Assembly: GCA_033439795.1 (NCBI GenBank)
Contig: JAUTDP010000010.1
Span: 1,302,001 to 1,366,000, forward strand
Source: Sordaria brevicollis
Lineage: Eukaryota; Ascomycota; Sordariomycetes; Sordariales; Sordariaceae
DNA: 64,000 nt
Reading direction: 5' to 3'
In this document: piece by piece, positions 25,597 through 35,452 of the stretch
Numbering within the stretch: the first letter of the stretch is position 1
How the letters are laid out: the number at the start of each line of letters is the position of its first letter
Notes under the pieces: generated by a model
What the model was told of the DNA's origin: nothing
Databases searched by the model: none
The model's input: the letters and a program-made list of their open reading frames with translations, nothing else
Made by a program: the position numbers and the translations under genes

Positions 25597-27363
25597 CGGT
25601 CGGATGCTCGAACTCAGCCTCTCTATCATCATCACGACCAGTCAAAGCGACAGGTCAAATGCAGTTGATATCTTGGGACGGGTTTCAAGGTGCGTATGTA
25701 AGCTGAAGCCAAATGAAGCTACCCAAGCAAGATCCGCATCTCTTGGGTGCTGACAACTTGACGCAGGGCGGCCGGCAAGTAGGGTGTCGAGCTGTACTTT
25801 CGACCGAAACATTCAGAGACACCATCGTGGCTTTGCTTTCCATGACCCAATCTAAGGCACAGATATTTCAGAATGAGAAGCCCGGAAGAGGACATAGGGT
25901 TGGGAAGAAGCGCGTGGAGAAAGTCGCACAACATGACGTTAGATGAGTGGCTTTTCTCACTTGGTACCTAAGCATTCCCAGGAAGGGATAGGATGCAGGA
26001 GTTGAAACACAACGGGTACGTACGCAAACTTTGGAAGACAAAGAAAGAGGCAAAAATATCATATGAGAAGAGAAACCAAAGAGGCTTGGCAAGGGATTGA
26101 CAGCAGCGTCAGTGACAGGAAAGACAGAGAGAGCCACAACGCTGGCTCGGAGTAGGTGGTCGGTACAATGACCGGACCTGAAACGGGGACAAGACGGGTG
26201 GCTACATCGGAGGGAAGCTCAGCTTTGACTAACTTTCCTACCCAGCGCTTTGATTTTGAGGGATTGATGTCTGGGACGAGAGATGAGATGTCTTGGTGTT
26301 ACCTTGACTGAAGGAGAATGAAGCATCGTATATTGCCGAAGAGCCGCGGTAACTCGCGAACGACATACGCCAAAAGGGAGTTTGTGTAATCAGTCTTCGC
26401 GCTTTGACGAGGTAAGAAGAGAGTCATCAGTACTATCTTGGCCGATAACGACGGACCGATGGCGATGTAGTGATGGCGGAGCGGGAGGCGAAGCGAGAAA
26501 GGCGGCCGTATGGACCGGCCCACGTGGGCGTTTTCTTTTCGTGAGAGTCGGGTCAAAGTCGACTATTTTGGGCATCAAGGTAGACGGACGGCCGAATGGA
26601 AGGCTGCCCCAAGCGGGAGACAGGCTGATTACTGACTGAGTCTTCGATTTCATATCGCCAGTGAGCCGGGTCGGTCGCCTTGGCCGCATCTGTGTAAAAT
26701 CGCCAAAAGGGTGCCGCACCGCAGGCGGCTCCACGCGGCTATTTCACCGTATCGGGTTGAAGCACGATATCACAAGCCGCCCACGCGCTTCGTGCTTTAG
26801 TCTTCTGTTCTCGAAAATGAAAGCTTGATGAGGGTGTGAATGTGGGCTGTGAGGAAGCCGATTTTGGCAATCGGAGCGCACATGCTCTTGCGGCATAAGA
26901 AGCGATGGTGAATCCCGTGTTAGTTGTCCCGATCAGGTGACCGGAGAGGAGTTAATATGCGGGACCATGGTACAGAGAAGAATAGATTGGGACCTAACAG
27001 TCCATGACGTCCGGAACCAGAGATTCGACTTCTCGAAGTTGAAGATGATGTCAATTGACAACGTTGGGAGGTTCGTCGGGAAGATGACGGGATGCAGTTG
27101 ACAGAGACAGATGGACCAAGTGCTGACGTTCTTATCCATCACTGTCATACAGTATAGGAACAGTTGTTATCATGGCAACTGCCTTCTGTTAGATGATTTC
27201 TTGTACAGAGCATGCAGTCAGATAAAGCCGATGGACGCTAGCCCGTGCGGGGTACGAAATGAAGACCCCAAACCATCGTCAACTTCATTCTTCCTCAAAC
27301 ACTCACCAGCCGTTCGCGACCAAGGTGCCCATTGTTCCAAACGGCGACAGGCACCAATGAGCA
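25597..27363. other. Intergenic, upstream of the HET pseudogene
   Basis: Only short frames with no resemblance to known proteins. No RNA gene or element ends are recognised. Confidence 0.5.
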
Positions 27364-29785
27364 ATGGCTCAACGGTCAGATTACGAGGAGAACATTGCAC
27401 TCCAAGTCCAGGAAGAGATCCAACCACCACAATCCCGCTTCCATCTATCGCCTGAATTTCTCTCCCAACGCCTTCATTACTGTTCCAAATGCCGATGGAT
27501 ATTCGAGAACGCGGATTTGAGTGAGCAGGACTACCCAGGGAAGGACTACGACTTTCACAACTGGTTAGGGTTGACCGAAGCGGCCAAGGAGGGATGCCAC
27601 CACTGTTATATCCTGCTGAACACCCTGGACGAAGAGCATGTCTTGCGCTTCGCAAATCCAGATAATTCAGGGTCACTGGAAAACACAAATCCATTCAAGT
27701 TGCGGATACGGGCCTATGACCGCAGCTGGACCGGCACGCCGGGCACGATGGTATCGTGGGAGTTACACTCGGTCAAGCAACAACTGTATGACATAACCCT
27801 GGAGCCACTCGAAGAAGGCGTAGACTTAAGTAAGAATGCTGCATATCCCGAATCTCCCGGCTTGCGAGTTACTTGACGGCTGACTATCTTCGTGCCAGAT
27901 AGGTGAAGCGGAGAGTCATTTTGTTGGGTGCACTAGTACTAATAGTAAAGTTAGTTGGAAGCAAATAAAGGGATGGGTTGAGTAGTGCTCCTTTGACTAC
28001 CCTTCTTGCGACGCTTAGATTCGTCAAAATTCGCGAGATTGAAAGCCCACGCGATTGTTATTTGTGGGTAATTTGGCCAACCCCTCGGTATCTTTATGCG
28101 AGACTAAAATCCTGGATTTGTCACGGATAGAGTATATGATACTTAGCTATTGCTGGGGTGGTGTTGTTCCACTTCGGCTTTTATACGGAAACTATAACTA
28201 ATTTCTTGTAAAGATCGAGTTCAGTGACATGCTAAAAACCTTCCAAGACGCTATAGACGCGATTCGACGATTGAGTGTCCAATACCTCTGGATCGATTCT
28301 CTCTGTATCATCTAGGACTCTCGGGAAGACTGGCTCTATGAATCTGCCAAGATGCACTATATCTACTAAAATTCATACCTTAATCTTATGGCGGCCGCCT
28401 TATTTAATTCCCACGGCGGGCTCTATTACTCGTCTAAGTACCCCTTTCTTAGCATCCCCTTCTTTGTGCCCTTCGGAGATCCCTAGGAACCCAAATTCGC
28501 TTGGTATCCCTATATGACTGCTAAAAGAGAGAACTTTAACGACCTAACTCTCTTCACCAGAGGCTGGGTAATGTAAGAGCGAGTCCTGGCTCGATGGAAC
28601 CTCATCTTCGGAAAGGAGATATATTGGGAATGTTACGATTCCAGCGGGGCCGAGAATTTCCCTGTTGGTAACGCGCTCGAAAAGCGACTTTATACCGTCG
28701 CGGGAGAAATAGATGCAAGTCGCCGGAGCGTATGGCAAAATATCGTCAAGGATTATTCCCGCTTGGACTTGACGTTTGCGAGCGATAGGCTCGTTGCCAT
28801 TGCGGGAATGGCCGCCGAGTTGGGAAGTATCTGGGATGGCGGTGTCCAGTGTTACGCTGGCCTCTGGTCGTTGCATTTCCGTTCGAGTCTTCTGTGGTAT
28901 AGCGTGAACCCCTCTGTTCGGGAAAAGGACTACATTGCACCATCCTGGTCGTGGGCTTCTGTTGGTAAGCCGATTGAGTGGTTTGATGCCGACGACTGCG
29001 ATGGGCTAGCTGAGGTTTTGCATGTGGATGTTGACTTAGCATCGCCAGGGCACCCGTTTGGCCCCGTGACAAAGGGGGTCATTCGTCTTAATGGCCCGTT
29101 GTGCCAAGCAAGATTGGTCAAGACGAAATACGGGGAAATCTTATGTTTCGACTACGACACACAAGACACGAATGTCGCGGGTCCAGACCCTGACATGCCC
29201 GAGGGTGGAGGTGATGATGTCAACATTGACCCAGGATTCCGCACAACGATAATGCTCGATCACGACCCATGGAGTGACGCCCTTAACAAGAGCGCAGACA
29301 TTATAGTCTACGTAGCCCCTCTACAGACTGACATCAACCTCAAAATGACCTACTCCGGTCTTCTACGACTGGGCGGGTTGCTTTTGGCACCAACCACAGA
29401 GTCGTCTCCAGGAAACCGGTTCCGCAGAGTCGGACACTTCTCTATTCAAGACCTATGGGGTATGGAAGGCAAGCGTGTCTACGAGGAGCGTGTGACAAAG
29501 CTAAGAGGTGAGGGGAAGCTACAGCAGAAGGACGAGAAACCGCCAAGCTTTGCCAGTCGACAGGAGTGGTTGATGAAGGACCCGTTTGGTAATGGTGTAG
29601 TTGCTGACAACTCGCTCCGATACCGCTATACCACGGTTGTCAATTTGGGCTATGAAGGGGAGATCAGCAGGTTTCTGGAGTATATCGAGCGGTGCGCGGA
29701 AGAGCGGAGGAAGTTGGGTGTCAGGGATCCCAACCTTGGAGAGGAGGATGACGAAGTTGGGTGGTATACCTACGAGATTGTCTGA
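27364..29785 (+). pseudogene. HET-domain protein, inactivated by eight stops
   Basis: A 466-nt first exon (27364..27829), a 73-bp GTAAGA..TAG intron and a 1,883-nt second exon (27903..29785) form one frame of 783 codons with no frameshift, but it is broken by stops at 27983, 28016, 28040, 28199, 28313, 28367, 28484 and 28574. Every stop could come from CAG, CAA or CGA by a single C-to-T change. Family landmarks are still readable: paired Cys-x2-Cys motifs (CSKCRW, CHHCYI), PTRLL, ILSYCWGG, KTFQDAIDAI, QYLWIDSLCII, and FTRGW followed by ERVLA where a Gln codon is now a stop. HET proteins trigger heterokaryon incompatibility, a cell-death response on fusion of unlike hyphae. The first ~180 codons and the last ~400 codons are undamaged. 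It could only make a short N-terminal fragment. The damage pattern suggests RIP. Confidence 0.85.
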
Positions 29786-30478
29786 GGGATGACAAAGAAA
29801 AGAGCGCGAAATGTAGAGCAGTTCCATTTGGTGATGGTGAGTACCATAACGAGTTTTCCACCCGGCTCCGAGTCTCCAACATGGGTTGCAAATATGGGCA
29901 TCTTTCGATTCGAGCGGCCAGTGTCATAGTGTACTAACGCTATCACTGCACTTTTTGATGGCATATTGTTAAGCCCTCATCTCATTCCATCCCGTCTTGG
30001 CCAACAACACTCAGCCATTCTTGCCTCGCCAACTGCATTACCATTTCTGTAACATTTTCCTCCTCAATCTACACAGCTTCCGAATCTTCCCTCTTCGTTA
30101 CACATCATCATTATCATCATCATTACGGTCTATGAACATACTTTGCTTTTCAGGCCTTCTCGAGGCTAATCGTCACCGCATCAACAGATCTTCCAACTTC
30201 TCGTCCGGAAGTATCATCTTTCCTAGATGTACCACCCTCGCCATTCACGAACCTGATCCCCTATCCACACACCCGCATCATCATCATCATCATCATCAAC
30301 TTCCGCATGACCCGCTTCCATCTCTTCCCATCTTAGCATCCTGTTAGCAAGCCCCAACTTCCGCCCGACTCAACCCGACCTGGCCCGGCCCGGCCTGACC
30401 TAACCTCCCCTCCCCTCCCCCAGCCCAGCACATCACCCAGGTCCAAACTCAACCCAGATCCCAGCCATACCTCCCCCC
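29786..30478. other. Intergenic between convergent genes
   Basis: The HET pseudogene and the UbiA-like gene converge here. A run of about seven CAT triplets lies at 30276-30298, and a CCCGACC/CCCGGCC-rich tract with CCCCT repeats at about 30360-30425. No gene is seen. Confidence 0.55.
30276..30298. repeat. (CAT)n microsatellite
   Basis: Uninterrupted CAT triplets over about 23 bp. Confidence 0.85.
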
Positions 30479-31741
30479 TCAAGGAGCAGCAGACAAAACC
30501 GCCACAACCGGAAACAAATAAACCACCACCATCCACCTCTTCCAAAACCTCCACGTCCTCTCCTCCGCGCCCACAGTCCTTTGCGTGAGCACCCTGCTCG
30601 CCACAAACAGCGAATAAGCCACAAACGCGGCGGCAACAGGCCATTTCAGGCCCCAAAACACAGCGCAGATAAGCGTCCAGAGCGGCATCATCATTGCCAG
30701 CTGCGCGCGCGGGACGGCGGCTTCGCCGAGGAAGATGGCGAGAGCTTTTTTGCGGGGGTTGGGGGTTTTCTTGTCGGCGCTGTCGGAGACGTTGATGTCG
30801 GTAGTTTCTTGGTGAGCTTCTAGGTCGGCATGGTGGTGGTCGGGGTTGTGATGGCGGGTCTTGAATTCCTGGCACCCGATGGTGGTGGCGATCAAGACGC
30901 TGGTGAGGTTGAGCCAGGTCCAGGTGTGGCCGTGCGGGCTATCAACAATGGTGGAGGAACCGGCGGAAGCGGTGGAAAGGGCGATTTTGAGAGAGGCAGA
31001 GTTGATGTACCCGAAAGTAATACCGAGAATGATGTCGCGCACAAAGGGCGGCTGCTCGTGTTTGCCGCTGCTACTGCGGTTGATGAGGTCGTTGTAGATG
31101 AAGGTCAGGAGGTTGATCATTAGCCCTTCGTGCCAGACGCCAAAGTAGCGGTTTAGGGCGAGGGTGAGCGGGAGCAGGAGGAGGTAGGCGCGGCGGATTT
31201 GTCCCGCGGAAGAAGACGACGATGAAGAGGGACTTCGCGGCTTGTTGTTGTCGTTGTTGCTATCGTTGGCGGCGGCGGTAACCCACCACCGTCCCCTTGC
31301 GATATGCTCCCGAGGCCGCTGGGTTCCGAGATGGAAGATGAGCAGGGCACAGAAATTAAAGAGGTAGGTGATTGGGAATGTCTTGATTATTTCGGCAAAG
31401 ATGAATCTCGCTTCGGCATCTTCTACGCCGCCGCGGAGGTGAATGTCGGCGATGGCGGCTGTGATGCCGAAGATGGCGTTGGGCAGGACGGATTTGAATA
31501 GGTCATTTCTGGTGAAGGTCCGGATGGACTTGCCCACTGCTGATACGGTTCCCAACAAGAGACCGTCACGGGGAGGAAGAGGAGGTAGATGACTCGAGAA
31601 GTCCTCGTTCTCGTCTTTTGCGGTCACTGACTCGGCCTTTGGCTGCCCCGGTCCTGCGCCGAAGAGGGAGATAAGACTTCTGAGGGTAGGAGACTCGGAT
31701 TCGGCTGGTAAGTGAGGAGCGGGAGCGTGGGAGGAGGCCAT
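30479..31741 (-). CDS. UbiA-like prenyltransferase family membrane protein
   Basis: A single exon of 420 aa. Hydrophobic segments begin near LPNAIFGITAAIADI (about residues 85-100), FPITYLFNFCALLIFHL, AYLLLLPLTLALNRYFGVW, the stretch around TWLNLTSVLIATTIG, MMMPLWTLICAVFWGL with WPVAAAFVAYSLFVA, and a last one at the C-terminus. YNDLINR sits where UbiA enzymes have the NDxxDxxxD prenyl-diphosphate-binding motif. The following LGEAAVPRA..PLWTLICAVFW resembles the second half of fungal UbiA-like proteins of secondary metabolism. The second aspartate-rich motif is weak (QEF instead of a clear DxxxD), and histidine- and serine-rich loops interrupt the fold, so enzymatic activity is uncertain. UbiA enzymes attach isoprenoid chains to aromatic acceptors in membranes. 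No cyclase, P450 or other cluster gene lies nearby. Confidence 0.55.
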   Translation of the reverse strand: MASSHAPAPHLPAESESPTLRSLISLFGAGPGQPKAESVTAKDENEDFSSHLPPLPPRDGLLLGTVSAVGKSIRTFTRNDLFKSVLPNAIFGITAAIADIHLRGGVEDAEARFIFAEIIKTFPITYLFNFCALLIFHLGTQRPREHIARGRWWVTAAANDSNNDNNKPRSPSSSSSSSAGQIRRAYLLLLPLTLALNRYFGVWHEGLMINLLTFIYNDLINRSSSGKHEQPPFVRDIILGITFGYINSASLKIALSTASAGSSTIVDSPHGHTWTWLNLTSVLIATTIGCQEFKTRHHNPDHHHADLEAHQETTDINVSDSADKKTPNPRKKALAIFLGEAAVPRAQLAMMMPLWTLICAVFWGLKWPVAAAFVAYSLFVASRVLTQRTVGAEERTWRFWKRWMVVVYLFPVVAVLSAAP

Positions 31742-32452
31742 GATGATGCCCTCAAATTACGAGCCAGAAGAGCTAGAGAAGTGAGAAAGTTGAGCAAAAA
31801 GGTGAGGGTAATACATCCTTGGACGTGTGTCACCGAGCATGATGGGCAGGATTTATACCGGCAAAATCGGTTAACGGCTTCATGTTCATCGAGATCTGTG
31901 TCGTCCGCCAGACAGCTATATTCCATGCTTCGACCTCATGGCTGTGGACCGTCAGTCTTGAAGGACTGGTTTCCATTGGATGCTATTGGATGCTGGGATG
32001 CTACGATTTTGTGCGGATCACCCGGCCTGTTCGCCGGGCTTCCCGAACGGAGTGGAGCTCCCGAAAGCACGGGCGGTCTCGTGCCCATCACCGGACCTTG
32101 ATTTGACGACAATCATTTCTTTTCGTGAGGAACGAGGTTTGCGACGTATCTAACAACATGTGAACTGTTTTCTAACTTGTAGCTCGTTACGAAAGATATA
32201 TCGCCAACGCCGACCGATCGATCCGATATGGAACCCGGAGCCACCGACGTCGTCCTGCCATGAATGTGCAACAGTCGGATTTCTCTGAGCTATCTGAACT
32301 GCCAAAAGAATTCGATGAAATCTGGACCTTAGAGTACGTAGTGCGTACAGGAGAAAGACAGCCGAGCCAGGTCGATGGTGTCATTATCCTTCACCGACTA
32401 CATCGGTAGATTTTCTACGGAATTTCCAAACATGGGGCATCCAGGTCGCGTG
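31742..32452. other. Intergenic, UbiA-like gene promoter
   Basis: Lies between the 5' end of the UbiA-like gene and the 3' end of the next minus-strand gene. No coding frame or RNA is recognised. Confidence 0.5.
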
Positions 32453-34213
32453 TCAAGGAGCGGGTTTGTTGCATGGAAACCCGTCATAACGGTCGCTGTC
32501 CTTCTTCAAGTCCTTATTGGCCCAGTTGGCCATTGCTTCCTCGACGCCGCAAACCGGAATGCGCATGAGACCTGGTGCAGTGATGTCCAGATTGTTCAGA
32601 TCCTCCAGTGTCGTTAGGTTTGAGTTGAAGTCAGGATAGAACCCGTTCTTCTTTCCATTTGACTGCCATGTTCGAACAGACCTTTTTTTTCATGCCGAGT
32701 TAGCACGTGAATCATGCGGGTACAGGTCATCCAGCCCAGGTTTTTCTCCAAGGAAGTGGACGGGTCCAAACTTACCCAACGATCAGCTCCTCCACACTGA
32801 TATAGACATAGTCCCCTCCAGTCAGCTTGTCGATACCATTCGGTGTTTCGAACCCACCCTTACGGCCCCGCCGTTTACCTTTGGCTGAGACGAGGTAATA
32901 CAACCTGTTCTGGTAGCAAGCAACGAGCTTCTGCGACTGGTCCTGGGTCAGATAGTCTGGAGATAAAGGGTCTTGGGCTGTGCAGTCGTGACCAGAGTCC
33001 ACGACGGCAGTCCAAGACCAAGAAGACGACAACACTGCGGGAATGAAGTACCCGTAAAGTGTGCGCCTCATGCCACTGATCAAATCATGCTCCGTGCTGT
33101 AGTTGTCTTCATCGTTGATATGGCCATTCGCACTTCCATGGATGAGTTTGCCGTTGGATACAAGATCGGTAAGCGCTTTGATACTGTCGTCTTTGCCGTC
33201 GAAAAGTCTCCGGGCTGACAGTAATGTGGTGGAAACTGAGGCACTGATGACTTGACTGATATAAGCTTCGAATGTTGCCGATTCCACGATATCCCAGTAT
33301 CCTCTGTGCATTGTTAGAAACAGTGAAAGAATGCTGGGGGGCAGGTAAGCTTGCGCTAACCAAAGGACAGTTTACATACACCTGGTTCTTTCCGTTCTGA
33401 CCCTTGGTGACTGCTGTTTTCATGATCGATTGACCGGCCGCAACGGCGGCAAGGGTGCTATTCTTGATATCGTCTCTTTCTTCTGGGTGCGCCATGAAAT
33501 ACCTTGAGGTTCTTAGGACTGATATTCGACCTAATCAGCAAGTCCGCTGGAGAGACTGCCACTCGGCGTGGGAGGATTATCGCGAGTGGGTCGATGTGAG
33601 TCAAAGATGAACATATCTTACGCGAGTGAAAGAAACGAGATGTTCCAGTTGTTGTAAGAAACCCAAGCACATCCAAAAACATCGAAAATCGGTCGGTATC
33701 CCTTTGCTCCGGAATTGGAGCGAATTCCTTCAAGAAACCTTCGAATTCTGAGCTGAGAGTCCTCGCCATTTCCGTCAAGATATTGCCATAACGAGAATAG
33801 TGCTGTACAATAAGCTTTTGGTCAGAAATGAAACAGCTATGCTACCAAAAGGGCGGGACGCTGTCACGTACATGCTGAATCCATTCCAAAGAGTTGACTA
33901 TCTCGTAACTGCAGGCGCCTGAACCATCATGTACCTCGCACAGGTTCCACGCTGTGCATCTGCTATTCACGATGAGGTCCCGGCACTCCTGCCTTTGAGG
34001 ACCATGGTGAGTGTTGAAGATGGATCGTATGAACGTGAGGGTGCCCGCGGGTTCGTCAATGTTTTTCCAGACGTCGATTGAATCACTCCAGGCGTGATCG
34101 CAATCTAACGCTGCCCACCGCTCATCAGGCGCGTACTTGTAAAGCCACCTGACGGCTGGGTCAGTGCATTGTATAGTCGTCCAGTTTCCGGTCCGGTAAG
34201 GGAGGAGCGACAT
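32453..34213 (-). CDS. Protein like the C-terminal region of killer-toxin-type GH18 chitinases
   Basis: Five exons on the minus strand (34213..33872, 33802..33622, 33530..33380, 33303..32776, 32681..32453) encode 476 aa. All introns have GT/AG ends, and phases fit throughout. The N-terminal third (cysteines around residues 16 and 40, NTHHGPQRQEC, CEVHDGSGACSYEIVNSLEWI) resembles the region after the catalytic domain in fungal GH18 chitinases annotated as related to killer-toxin subunits. The middle holds a low-polarity, possibly membrane-active stretch, and the C-terminus has VCGVEEAMANWA. No GH18 barrel, LysM or chitin-binding domain and no signal peptide precede it, so either upstream exons are missing from this model or the region stands alone. 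The last acceptor is unusual in being preceded by an A run rather than pyrimidines. The family resemblance is recalled, not searched. Function is unknown. Confidence 0.6.
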
Positions 34214-34939
34214 GGAAGGCAACGGTGAGTGACGGGTGTCGGCTCAAGGTCTTTTGGGAAAGAGTGGAAGGGACTGTGTGGATGGGTGAAGAAGCGTATG
34301 TGGGTGTGTGTCTGTTGATACATCGAAGGAGAGGTCTTTAACTCGCTCGACTGTCAAAAATTGAAGTGGCAGGCAAAAAAATCTGGCATTCACAAATGGG
34401 CTCACTCGGAGGAATCTGCCCGTCTCCTACATGTAGACTCGTGATCCATCTACTTGCGAAATGAGGCTCTATGCACTACAACAGTCCTCGCAGTATATAC
34501 AGTGCCACTACGACAATGCAACGTCCAATTCCCCCCTTGTACCACTTGCGCTGAATAGGCAGGTAGCTAGCTTGACATGGCCTCAGATCCATGGTGGTTC
34601 TAAGGGTCCAGGCCGTTGGAGGTCATGGTCATACCACCTCCGTTGCGGATACAAGGTATGCTCTCTCTTGATTATTGCACAATAGAACATTATGTTGCGT
34701 CTACACCGGCCATATTACCGCACCATCTGCAGCTCGACTCAACTCAACCGAATCTACCTTCTGAGATCTCTTCATATCACGCTATATCTTTTGATCTGAG
34801 CCTTTCCTTCATCCACTGTTTATACAAGTGTTAACACGGCTATTTTGACTATGTCTTCTTCCCTTAACCAGCCTCTTGTTTCACTGTCGTCGTGCCAATA
34901 TGCATCGTACCCTTGAGATTGTCCCAAAGCCTTTCAGCT
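34214..34939. other. Intergenic
   Basis: Holds the promoter of the GH18-C-terminal-like gene and the 3' flank of the DUF7136 gene. No further feature is seen. Confidence 0.5.
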
Positions 34940-35289
34940 CTATATATGAGAAACAGAGAACACAAAGAGCGCGGTCACGCTCGCGATCATTGCCCAGAGC
35001 CCTGGAACGAGCCGACCTCCGACGCTTTCGACTGGGCAAGCGGTGGTGTTGGTGCCCCGCTTACACGTAACAGCCAAAACATCAGCAGCCAAAAAGTCCC
35101 ATATGCTTGAAGCCATTTCCTCGTTCATATTCGCCCTACAAGGCTCGGTGGGCGGCTGGTCGTCCGTGAGATGTGCGCACCTAGTTTGGTCGCCACGGAC
35201 ACCCGAATCATCGCGGGTGCGTTCCATTTTGAACTCCTCGGAGGCGCGGAGGGTTCCACCTGGTGTTGCACACACTCCTTCGCTGGCCA

Positions 35290-35345
35290 CTGTGTGTTGA
35301 AAACGAGGTGTCAGTCCCCACTTTGCACGGGCACCCCCCTTTACA
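35290..35345 (+). repeat. Left terminal inverted repeat of the transposon
   Basis: 56 bp beginning CTGTGTGTTGAAA. It matches the reverse complement of 39690-39745 except at position 14 (A here, T in the other end). The target duplication CA precedes it at 35288-35289. Confidence 0.92.
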
Positions 35346-35452
35346 GACACACACGTAAAATCTGTTCATACGTGACAACCCCAAACCTTCGAACTCCCAT
35401 ATTATCACCAAATCTGAGGGTATTTACATTCTGATTACTGCTCTGAGCTCGT

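Noticed and set aside
25201..25640. tRNA gene disrupted by the MITE
   Set aside because: The flanking sequence has a few tRNA-like words, but joining the flanks does not give a cloverleaf.
28763..29785. 340-aa protein as a separate gene
   Set aside because: It is the undamaged 3' part of the HET pseudogene in the same frame, and the apparent start is not an ATG.
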